From Methylotenera sp. (GTDB lineage Bacteria > Pseudomonadota > Gammaproteobacteria > Burkholderiales > Methylophilaceae): DNA of 64,000 nt. The position numbers and the translations under genes are program-made. Location of the stretch: NCBI GenBank assembly GCA_021732365.1, contig JAKFVD010000020.1:83815-147814 (forward strand). Direction: 5' to 3'. This document shows positions 1 to 7,015 of the stretch, one piece after another (the first letter of the stretch is position 1; each line of letters starts with the position of its first letter). The notes beneath the pieces were generated by a model. It had not been told where the DNA came from. It did no database searches and saw nothing but the letters and a program-made list of their open reading frames with translations.

Positions 1-734
1 TCTGGCAACAGAATATCGTCACCGCTATGTTTGACGCTGACACCAATTTTGAGCAGGTGATTCAAACATTGAGTGCGGCCACTGCTACCACACATTTTCA
101 ATACAGCACTGAAGTGATTGAAGAGCAAGATTGGGTGCGTGCTACGCAAGCGCAATTCGACCCGATTAAAATCACGAATAAATTATGGATAGTGCCGACT
201 TGGCATCAATCCAATTGGCTAGAAAGTGCGCAAGAAGACGCTATCAACATCATTTTGGACCCTGGTTTGGCTTTTGGCACTGGCAGCCACCCTACTACGC
301 ATTTATGCCTAGAATGGCTGACCAAAACCATGCCTGCGCAGTCGGTTTTAGATTACGGCTGTGGCTCAGGAATTTTGGCGATTGCAGCCAAAAAATTGGG
401 CGCGCAAGAAGTTGTGGGTGTAGACATCGACGACCAAGCAATTGTCGCCAGCCATTACAACGCAGAACAAAACCAGGTAGACGTACAATTTTTTGATGCC
501 AATGCATTTGCACACCATACATTTGATGTCGTTGTTGCCAATATTTTGTCTAGTGCACTGATGGTGCTGGCACCTGTTTTAGCTAAATATTGCAAAATAG
601 GTGGTCAGTTGGCACTTTCTGGCATTCTGGAAACGCAAACCGAAGCGTTAACAGAGCGCTATAGTGAATGGTTCATTATGGATGCGCCACGCCAACAGGA
701 TGCTTGGATACTACTCACCGGCATTAAAAAATGA
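1..734 (+). CDS. prmA: Ribosomal protein L11 methyltransferase PrmA (5' end outside window)
   Basis: S-adenosylmethionine-dependent methyltransferase that modifies ribosomal protein L11 in the cytoplasm. The reading frame is open back to base 3, and the family is usually about 290 residues, so the first ~50 residues lie before the window; the ATG at 27 is internal. Visible landmarks are the family block LDPGLAFGTGSHPTTHLCLE, the SAM-binding motif DYGCGSG and the substrate-side motif VVANILSSAL. The stop overlaps the next gene start by 4 bases (ATGA), so the two are translationally coupled. Identification is secure. Confidence 0.95.
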   Translation, partial: WQQNIVTAMFDADTNFEQVIQTLSAATATTHFQYSTEVIEEQDWVRATQAQFDPIKITNKLWIVPTWHQSNWLESAQEDAINIILDPGLAFGTGSHPTTHLCLEWLTKTMPAQSVLDYGCGSGILAIAAKKLGAQEVVGVDIDDQAIVASHYNAEQNQVDVQFFDANAFAHHTFDVVVANILSSALMVLAPVLAKYCKIGGQLALSGILETQTEALTERYSEWFIMDAPRQQDAWILLTGIKK

Positions 735-1729
735 ACTACATTACCTCCTGCCCCGCTTGCGAAACGCAGTTTTTACTGAATATCGATCATTTAAAAGCGT
801 ATCGCGGCAAAGTAAGGTGCGGTCATTGTGGTCATATATTTAATGCCAAAAATAGATTAACTGAAGTGACCGATGAGATTCGCAATGCTGGTGACAATGC
901 CTCCGTTGAACATAACATCAGTTTAGAAGCCAGCTATACGATTAGTGACACAGACGATTATGACATTGAAAGCGCTAGGTTAGAACACCATGAATCTGCA
1001 CGTGCTGTAGATGAAAAGCCAATCAGCGAAGTATTGAATGTGGTATTGGAAACAGTGCCGAACCTTTCCGATTTGAATACTCAAAACGAATTAAGTAAGC
1101 ATCAAAAAACAAGTAGAGACTATTCCAATAGACCGTATATCAGCACTCAGACTCCTGCTTCAATTGCTGAAGAAGATTTAGATATTGATGCGATTCGTGC
1201 GCCTATTTTTATTGACGACTTAACTACTGACCCTAAATTTCAACTCAACAAACCAAAGCGTAATATTTGGTTAATACTTGCAGTGTTATTGCTGATAGTT
1301 TTTGCTTTATTACAAAGCGTTTATTTTTTACGCTCAACAATCGCCGCCAATTATCCGCAATTTAAGCCTTATTTACAGCAAGCTTGCGCCTATTTAAGTT
1401 GCAAAGTTAACCTACCGCAGCATCTAGATTTACTGACAATCGACGACTCTGATATGCAAGAAAGCGATGATTATCAAGACGTGATTAATTTTTCTAGCCT
1501 ACTCATTAACAACGCACCACATGCGCAAGCCTACCCTAATATAGAGCTAACCCTTACCGATATTGACGATAAACCCGTATTAAGAAAGCTGGTGCGGCCA
1601 CAAGAATATTTAAGCTTAAATGATAATGTGGTTAATGGCATTGCTGCACGTGAAGAAATTCGTATTAAGCTTGCGATTAACGTGCAAAATCTATCGGTTG
1701 CGGGCTATCGCGTACTGCTCACTTATTAA
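731..1729 (+). CDS. Zinc-ribbon, DUF3426-type membrane protein
   Basis: 332 residues. The N-terminus is a four-cysteine zinc ribbon (CPAC near residue 8, CGHCG near residue 31) of the MJ0042 type. A long acidic, low-complexity linker follows, then one transmembrane helix at about residues 178-200 (NIWLILAVLLLIVFALLQ), and a C-terminal beta-rich domain of the DUF3426 type (about 215-332). The arrangement prmA-DUF3426 is common in beta- and gammaproteobacteria. The function is unknown; it is probably anchored in the inner membrane with the zinc ribbon in the cytoplasm. It overlaps prmA by 4 bases. Confidence 0.85.
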   Translation: MNYITSCPACETQFLLNIDHLKAYRGKVRCGHCGHIFNAKNRLTEVTDEIRNAGDNASVEHNISLEASYTISDTDDYDIESARLEHHESARAVDEKPISEVLNVVLETVPNLSDLNTQNELSKHQKTSRDYSNRPYISTQTPASIAEEDLDIDAIRAPIFIDDLTTDPKFQLNKPKRNIWLILAVLLLIVFALLQSVYFLRSTIAANYPQFKPYLQQACAYLSCKVNLPQHLDLLTIDDSDMQESDDYQDVINFSSLLINNAPHAQAYPNIELTLTDIDDKPVLRKLVRPQEYLSLNDNVVNGIAAREEIRIKLAINVQNLSVAGYRVLLTY

Positions 1730-1908
1730 TGACATGATTTTAATTTCACTTATGCATCTATTTAATTTGTGTATCTATTAAGTGGTACATCTAATGAAAA
1801 TCATTAGCGTGTTTTAATAACATCACATACGCTTTACTTTTAACTAATCTGTATTGTTCAAGTCATAGATTGTGTAGTTAACTTAAACGAAATTTTTAGG
1901 AGATTATT

Positions 1909-1980
1909 ATGTGGACAACACCAGCAGCTACAGAAATGCGTTTTGGCTTTGAAGTTACAATGTACGTAATGAATAAATAA
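1909..1980 (+). CDS. pqqA: PQQ precursor peptide PqqA
   Basis: A 23-residue peptide, too short for ordinary ORF calling. It starts MWTTPAATEM and continues RFGFEVTMYVMNK. The Glu and Tyr that are cross-linked to make pyrroloquinoline quinone are at residues 15 and 19 in the E-V-T-M-Y block, the same positions as in known 23-residue PqqA peptides. A strong ribosome site (TTAGGAG) lies 7 bases upstream, and a hairpin terminator follows at 1997-2024, so it forms a single-gene transcription unit. The pqqBCDE genes are not in this window. PQQ is the cofactor of methanol dehydrogenase, which fits a methylotroph. Confidence 0.93.
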   Translation: MWTTPAATEMRFGFEVTMYVMNK

Positions 1981-1996
1981 GCTTTATTGCTTAATT

Positions 1997-2024
1997 AAAA
2001 AGGCACTTTATAAGTGCCTTTTTT
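1997..2024 (+). terminator. Terminator after pqqA
   Basis: Inverted repeat AAAAGGCACTT / AAGTGCCTTTT with a 2-base loop followed by a T-run. It ends the pqqA transcript 16 bases after the stop and, being symmetric, may also serve oxyR from the other side. Confidence 0.85.
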
Positions 2025-2058
2025 GTTGTCTGTCAGTTATTAAGATTGATTAAAGCAA

Positions 2059-2961
2059 TCAAGTAACCATTTTCATATAATCTGAATCAATCGCCCTAAT
2101 TGCATCCACAATTATTTCTACCGTTTCTAACCGAACAAAGCTTTTACGCCAAGCAATTGCAATACGTCTAGTGGGCGCTGGGCTGGTAAATGGAATCACC
2201 TTGATTAATGGGTTGTTATAGCGCGCCGCAGTTGCAGAGCAAGGCAAAACCGTAATACCCAGATTTGAAGCCACCATATTACGAATCGTTTCTAGTGAAT
2301 TGCCTTGTAGCACCTCGCCTTTTCGCGATAGCTCTGGGCAAGCTTGCGTGACTTGATTGCTGAAACAATGCCCGCTATTAAGCAACAGCACTTTTTCGTC
2401 TGACAGTTCTTCAGGATTAATTTGTTTGCGCCTTGCCCAATGGTGATCGCTTGGTACCACCACATCGAACTCCTCATCATAAAGCGCTTTATATTGCAAA
2501 CCTGGCACATCAAACGGCAGCGCAATAATCGCCACATCAATCACTCCATTACGTAATTGTGCCTCTAGATTTGCGGTTAGGTTTTCTTCTACTTCTAGCG
2601 GCATATCTGGCGCAGTTTGCCGCAAAATAGGAATAATCTCTGGCAATAAATAAGGGCCAACTGAATGAATCATGCCTAATTTTAAAGCACCTTTTAATTG
2701 ATTTTTGCCTAACTCAGCAAGCTGTTTGATTCTGCCCGCTTCTTCTAACACACGCGATGCTTGCTCAATAATTTTCACGCCAATTTCTGTTGGCGTGACA
2801 TCTGAGCGGCTACGCTCAAATATCATCACGTTTAATTCTTGTTCTAATTTTTTGATACCTAAACTCAATGCGGGCTGGGTAACAAAACACTTCTCTGCCG
2901 CACGCCTAAAATTGCGCTCTTGCGCAACGGCCATTACAAACTTCAGTTCGATTAATGTCAT
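2059..2961 (-). CDS. oxyR: Hydrogen peroxide-sensing LysR-type regulator OxyR
   Basis: 300-residue LysR-family activator. The N-terminal winged helix-turn-helix (about residues 1-60, FRRAAEKCFVTQPALSLGIK) binds DNA, and the rest is the regulatory domain. The redox cysteines are present at residues 199 and 208 in LLNSGHCFSNQVTQACPE, the same numbers as in E. coli OxyR, where they form the peroxide-induced disulfide. It is divergent from a catalase gene at 3244, the classical OxyR target. The identification rests on the cysteine pair and this context. Confidence 0.93.
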   Translation of the reverse strand: MTLIELKFVMAVAQERNFRRAAEKCFVTQPALSLGIKKLEQELNVMIFERSRSDVTPTEIGVKIIEQASRVLEEAGRIKQLAELGKNQLKGALKLGMIHSVGPYLLPEIIPILRQTAPDMPLEVEENLTANLEAQLRNGVIDVAIIALPFDVPGLQYKALYDEEFDVVVPSDHHWARRKQINPEELSDEKVLLLNSGHCFSNQVTQACPELSRKGEVLQGNSLETIRNMVASNLGITVLPCSATAARYNNPLIKVIPFTSPAPTRRIAIAWRKSFVRLETVEIIVDAIRAIDSDYMKMVT

Positions 2962-3122
2962 TTTTATATCGCTTTTAATCAGTAAAATTTATCATACATT
3001 GATTAATTTAATTTATCAACAGTATCAAAACATACAATTATACAAATGGCACACGCTTCTCTAGAATGCACCACATGGTATCTACTATTAGATGGATACA
3101 AACACTTTAAAAGGAGCAAACT

Positions 3123-3197
3123 ATGTTACAACATGTATTGAATCAGCCTAGCCAGATGCTTGTTGAACTTCTGGCGTCCTACGCACTAACGCATTAA
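3123..3197 (+). CDS. Possible 24-residue leader peptide upstream of catalase
   Basis: Short ORF beginning MLQHVLNQPSQMLVELLASY and ending ALTH, with a near-ideal ribosome site (AAAGGAG, 6 bases upstream). It stops 46 bases before the catalase start. The peptide has no signal sequence or recognisable motif. It may be a translated leader or a chance ORF behind a good ribosome site; the function is unknown. It sits in the oxyR-katalase divergent region, where OxyR would be expected to bind. Confidence 0.4.
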   Translation: MLQHVLNQPSQMLVELLASYALTH

Positions 3198-3243
3198 CAA
3201 GGTATTTATAGCTACACTACAAATTGATTATTAGGAGAGCAAC

Positions 3244-4758
3244 ATGACTAAAAATGTATTAACCACCTCAGCTGGCGCACCAGTGGCCGATGATAACAAC
3301 AGCATTTCAGTGGGTGCGCGTGGACCATTAACTTATGACAACCATTACTTATTTGAAAAATTAGCCCATTTTAACCGTGAGCGTATTCCAGAACGTGTTG
3401 TGCATGCCCGTGGTACGGCTGCTCATGGCACTTTTACGGTGACTAAAAGTTTAAAAGACGTGACCATTGCCAACTTTTTACAAGAAGTTGGCCAACAAAC
3501 CGATGTATTTTTACGCTTTTCAACCGTTGGTGGCGGCCAAGATTCTAGCGATTATGCACGTGACCCGCGCGGCTTTTCGGTGAAGTTTTATACCAAAGAA
3601 GGTAACTGGGATATGGTGGGTAATAATACGCCGGTATTTTTCTTGAATGACCCAATTAAGTTTCCTGACTTTATTCATAGCCAAAAGAAAGACGCGCGTA
3701 CCAATTTACCAAACCCAGCTAATGCGTTTGAATTTTGGGCCAATCACCCGCAATCATTACACCAAATGACCATTTTGATGTCTGATCGCGGCATTCCTGC
3801 GTCTTATCGCCATGTGCACGGTTTTAGTAGCCACACATTAAGCTTTTACAATGCAAAAGGTGAGCGTTTCTGGTGCAAATGGCACTTTAAAACCAATCAA
3901 GGTATTAAAACCTTAACCAATGAAGAAGCGGCAAAAATGCCAGCAAATGGCGCGCAAAAAGATTTGGTTGAGGCGATTGATAGGGGCGATTTTCCGTCAT
4001 GGCGCGTTGAGGTACAAATCATGACAGAAGAAGAAGCTAAAAATTATCATATCAATCCGTTTGATTTAACCAAAGTGTGGCCCTATGCTGATTTTCCAGT
4101 GATTGAAATCGGCAAGTTAGAGTTAAACAAAAACGTGAACAATTACTTTGCGGAAACTGAGCAAGTAGCATTTGCGCCAAGCAATTTTGTACCAGGCATC
4201 AATGCATCGCCAGATAAAATGTTGCAAGCTCGTTTATTGGCTTACCAGGATGCGCACCGTTACCGAGTGGGCGCGAATGTGAATCAGATTCCTATCAACG
4301 CGCCTAAATGCCCTGTTAACCACTATCAACGTGATGGTGCATTTGCAGGCATGGGTTGTCCAGTAGGGCATGGCAGCGGAAACGCTGCGGGCCACGGCAG
4401 CAGCGAAGCGAGCTATGGCAGTCAAGCCGCTACGGTAAGTGCTTCTAACTTCTTTCCTAACGATAGAGCGAATGACGGCGCGCCAGTACCCGCACCGCAG
4501 GTGGCAGCACCACCAATGCCAGTATTGGGCGATGCCTGGATTGGGTACCATACTCAAGATGATGAAGACTATGCCAGCCAGGCAGGTGATTTGTTCCGCA
4601 TTATGAACGATAGCCAAAAAGCACAGTTGTTTGGCAATATTGCAGGTGGATTATCAACTGCGAATGCGAGCATACAAGCGCGTATGTTGGCGCAATTTGT
4701 AAAAGCTGACCCTGCTTATGCGGAAGGAGTTAAAAACGCGGTTGCTGCAATGAAGTAA
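3244..4758 (+). CDS. katA: Monofunctional haem catalase
   Basis: 504 residues. It disproportionates hydrogen peroxide to water and oxygen. The catalytic His is near residue 54 in RVVHARGTAAHG, the distal Asn is in DMVGNNTPVFFLNDP (about residue 126), and the proximal haem-ligand Tyr is in RLLAYQDAHRYRVG (about residue 335). This is the small-subunit type without the C-terminal flavodoxin-like domain; the tail after residue 370 is Gly/Ser/Ala-rich. The start has a good ribosome site (AGGAGAG). It is divergent from oxyR, so peroxide induction is likely. The exact kat subtype letter is uncertain. Confidence 0.95.
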   Translation: MTKNVLTTSAGAPVADDNNSISVGARGPLTYDNHYLFEKLAHFNRERIPERVVHARGTAAHGTFTVTKSLKDVTIANFLQEVGQQTDVFLRFSTVGGGQDSSDYARDPRGFSVKFYTKEGNWDMVGNNTPVFFLNDPIKFPDFIHSQKKDARTNLPNPANAFEFWANHPQSLHQMTILMSDRGIPASYRHVHGFSSHTLSFYNAKGERFWCKWHFKTNQGIKTLTNEEAAKMPANGAQKDLVEAIDRGDFPSWRVEVQIMTEEEAKNYHINPFDLTKVWPYADFPVIEIGKLELNKNVNNYFAETEQVAFAPSNFVPGINASPDKMLQARLLAYQDAHRYRVGANVNQIPINAPKCPVNHYQRDGAFAGMGCPVGHGSGNAAGHGSSEASYGSQAATVSASNFFPNDRANDGAPVPAPQVAAPPMPVLGDAWIGYHTQDDEDYASQAGDLFRIMNDSQKAQLFGNIAGGLSTANASIQARMLAQFVKADPAYAEGVKNAVAAMK

Positions 4759-4772
4759 TTTTATGTATAAAA

Positions 4773-4805
4773 GAAAAAGCTCGCCTTTGCGGGCTTTTTC
4801 TTTTT
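4773..4805 (+). terminator. Catalase terminator
   Basis: GAAAAAGC-tCGC / GCGg-GCTTTTTC stem with a short loop, followed by a run of T, starting 14 bases after the catalase stop. Confidence 0.85.
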
Positions 4806-4892
4806 TTGTACATTGTAAGTATTCGATACTGTTATCGACCAATTAACTCAATTATCACTTAAAATAATTACGTTATTAAACTGGAAATCAAC

Positions 4893-5057
4893 ATGAAAAC
4901 TTGGATGTGCATTATATGTGGCTTGATGTATGAAGAAGAAAAAGGCTGGCCAGAAGACGGCATTGCGCCAGGCACACGTTGGGAAGATGTACCTGATGAG
5001 TGGTTATGCCCCGAATGTGGTGCTGGCAAAGGTGATTTTGAAATGGTCGAGTTTTAG
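4893..5057 (+). CDS. Rubredoxin
   Basis: 54-residue iron-binding electron carrier. Two knuckles hold the single Fe: CIIC (residues 6-9) and CPEC (39-42). The intervening family core [20 protein letters not shown] is intact. The length is typical for the family. It lies between catalase and a ParA-like gene with its own start, so it is probably expressed alone; next to peroxide-defence genes it may donate electrons in oxidative-stress reduction, which is inference. Confidence 0.95.
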   Translation: MKTWMCIICGLMYEEEKGWPEDGIAPGTRWEDVPDEWLCPECGAGKGDFEMVEF

Positions 5058-5145
5058 TATGCCAACTTAGCTGTTTAGTATGCAATTTAAGTTAAAAGTG
5101 CGGTATGATTTTTATTGGGTAATTTGTCGATAAGACTGGATAAAT

Positions 5146-5769
5146 ATGAAAACCGTACTAGTTGCCAACCCCAAAGGCGGTAGCGGCAAAACGACACTGG
5201 CGACTAATCTTGCGGGTTATTTTGCCAGCCTGAATTACCGCGTCATGCTGTCAGATCTTGATCGCCAACAATCAGCCACCAGCTGGCTACAAAGACGCTC
5301 TGCCGAATTACCGTTTATAGAAAGCCATCAACCAAAATCTAAACAATCTGATTTTAAGGCCGAATGGCTAGTGGCAGACTCGCCAGGTGGCTTTAGGGAT
5401 GAAAAGTTATCTGATGCAATTAAACAAGCCGATTGCATTATTGTGCCCGTACAACCCTCTGCTTTTGATATTGGCGCGACACAAGATTTTTTAGATTTGT
5501 TAAATGAAGAAAAAGCAATTCGCAAACAAAAAACCTTTGTGGCGCTAGTTGGCATGCGGGTGAATAGTCGTACAAACGCTGCCATTAAATTAGCTGAATT
5601 TATGGCGCAAACCAACTTTCCTGTTTTAACCTATTTACGCAATGCACAAAGCTACGTAACCGCAGCAGAGCAAGGCTTAAGTTTATTCGATATGCGTCCA
5701 TCTTTGGTGACGCAAGACATCGAACAATGGCAGCCCTTATTAGATTGGATTAACGAAACTACGGCTTAA
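5146..5769 (+). CDS. ParA-like P-loop ATPase
   Basis: 207 residues. It carries the deviant Walker A motif KGGSGKTT (residues 10-17) that defines ParA/MinD-type ATPases, a switch-I-like SDLDRQQSATSW, and a Walker-B-like ADSPGG. The length matches short ParA proteins without an N-terminal DNA-binding domain. There is no ParB and no parS-like repeat next to it, so chromosome or plasmid partitioning is not supported by context. Such orphan ParA proteins may position a cargo (chemosensory, secretion or carboxysome-type) inside the cell. The cargo cannot be told here. Confidence 0.85.
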   Translation: MKTVLVANPKGGSGKTTLATNLAGYFASLNYRVMLSDLDRQQSATSWLQRRSAELPFIESHQPKSKQSDFKAEWLVADSPGGFRDEKLSDAIKQADCIIVPVQPSAFDIGATQDFLDLLNEEKAIRKQKTFVALVGMRVNSRTNAAIKLAEFMAQTNFPVLTYLRNAQSYVTAAEQGLSLFDMRPSLVTQDIEQWQPLLDWINETTA

Positions 5770-5908
5770 CTATTGGGCTGATTATATCCAATGCAATACC
5801 AAGCAATTGAGATTTTTTTAAATTGCGTTAAAATATTAACCGCAAATTAGTGGTTAACTTTTTAGCCGAATACTTTTAAATCAATCGATATTTATATTGG
5901 AGAGCATT

Positions 5909-6004
5909 TTGGATTTTGTGGGCGCAGTTGGTATTTATTATTTAGCAGGTGTTTTAGTCGTTATTAGTGCAATTTTGTATGTTTGTGTTAAAAAAATTAA
6001 ATAA
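5909..6004 (+). CDS. Small single-pass membrane peptide (31 aa)
   Basis: TTG-initiated ORF with ribosome site GGAGAG five bases upstream. It reads MDFVGAVGIYYLAGVLVVIS and then AILYVCVKKIK, a single hydrophobic helix of about 22 residues with a lysine-rich tail, which predicts N-out/C-in orientation. A terminator follows 2 bases after the stop. I do not recognise a family. The fit of ribosome site, helix and terminator argues for a real small protein. Confidence 0.5.
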   Translation: MDFVGAVGIYYLAGVLVVISAILYVCVKKIK

Positions 6005-6005
6005 A

Positions 6006-6030
6006 TAAAAAGGCCTTTTAAGGCCTTTTT
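6006..6030. terminator. Bidirectional terminator
   Basis: AAAAAGGCCTT / AAGGCCTTTTT palindrome with a 3-base loop between the small membrane peptide (plus strand) and the response regulator (minus strand). The A/T tracts on both sides let it work in both directions. Confidence 0.85.
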
Positions 6031-6064
6031 AGATTTTAAGCATTCTGTTTTGTTTTAGTGGCTA

Positions 6065-7012
6065 TTAATTAAAGCCACGTAATTTAGAGGCGGCTAGCGA
6101 TGCCGCAGCCGTTCTTGTTTCCACACCCAGTTTCACGAAAACATGCTCTAAGTGTTTGTTAATCGTTCTGGGGCTAGTGCTTAATATATCGCCAATATCG
6201 CGACTGGTTTTACCTTTAATTGCCCAGTACAGTACTTCTGACTCGCGTTTGGTCAGCTTAAAAGTCAGCATAAGCGCTTCTATCTGCGCGGCGTCTGACT
6301 CTTCTCTCAACACAATCACCCACTGCTCATCACTGCCAATATTTGCTGGGCTAAAACTTAAGCGCTTAGTACTTTGAATAATGGTAAGTGGCTGTAGCGT
6401 TTTGCCATCAGCATCGGCCTGATAAGCCGCCTCAATCCAATTTAATACAGGAATAGGCGTAATAAATTCACTTGATTCATTTTCTGCAAAAAAATAACTT
6501 TGTATCCACTGCCGCGCCAATGGCGTTTGCCAAACAATTTTTCCATTTTGCGGTGTAATCGCAATCGCCGCCTGACCAAAAGCATCTAAAGCACCACGTG
6601 CCTGATGCATTTGACGTGATGTTTTTAAATGGGCAGAAATTCTCGCCAGCACTTCGTTGGTGCGAATTGGCTTAGTCACATAATCCGTACCACCCGCTTG
6701 AAACGCTGCGACCACATGCTCAGATTCGGTTAATCCTGTCATAAAAATCACTGGAATATGGCTAGTTTTAGCGTTAAGTTTTAACTGTCGGCACACTTCA
6801 AAACCATCCATTTCAGGCATCATGGCATCTAGCAAAATAATATTGGGCTGCGCGGCTTGTGCGCGTTCAATCGCCACTTTACCGTTGCTGGCAACCAAGA
6901 CCGCATAGCCAGATTCATCCAGCGCATCATGCAACACGGCTAAATTATCCATCACATCATCTACAATAAGTACAACGGACGATTGATGATGATTTAAGTC
7001 TGGCCTAGCCAT
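6065..7012 (-). CDS. LuxR/FixJ-type response regulator for the amide/urea locus
   Basis: 315 residues. A receiver domain at residues 12-130 has the phospho-acceptor Asp62 in ILLDAMMPEMDG, acidic pocket VDDV and the switch Lys in YVTKPI. A middle region of about 100 residues resembles a PAS fold. A C-terminal LuxR-type helix-turn-helix occupies about 250-312 (LTKRESEVLYWAIKGKTSRDIG). It starts 3 bases after the stop of the upstream permease-kinase, so they form one operon and almost certainly a cognate pair. It is the best candidate to bind the 16-bp operator shared by four promoters in this region (inference). Confidence 0.9.
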   Translation of the reverse strand: MARPDLNHHQSSVVLIVDDVMDNLAVLHDALDESGYAVLVASNGKVAIERAQAAQPNIILLDAMMPEMDGFEVCRQLKLNAKTSHIPVIFMTGLTESEHVVAAFQAGGTDYVTKPIRTNEVLARISAHLKTSRQMHQARGALDAFGQAAIAITPQNGKIVWQTPLARQWIQSYFFAENESSEFITPIPVLNWIEAAYQADADGKTLQPLTIIQSTKRLSFSPANIGSDEQWVIVLREESDAAQIEALMLTFKLTKRESEVLYWAIKGKTSRDIGDILSTSPRTINKHLEHVFVKLGVETRTAAASLAASKLRGFN

Positions 7013-7015
7013 ATT

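Noticed and set aside
2705..3064. Plus-strand ORF opposite the oxyR N-terminus
   Set aside because: Antisense shadow of the conserved helix-turn-helix region.
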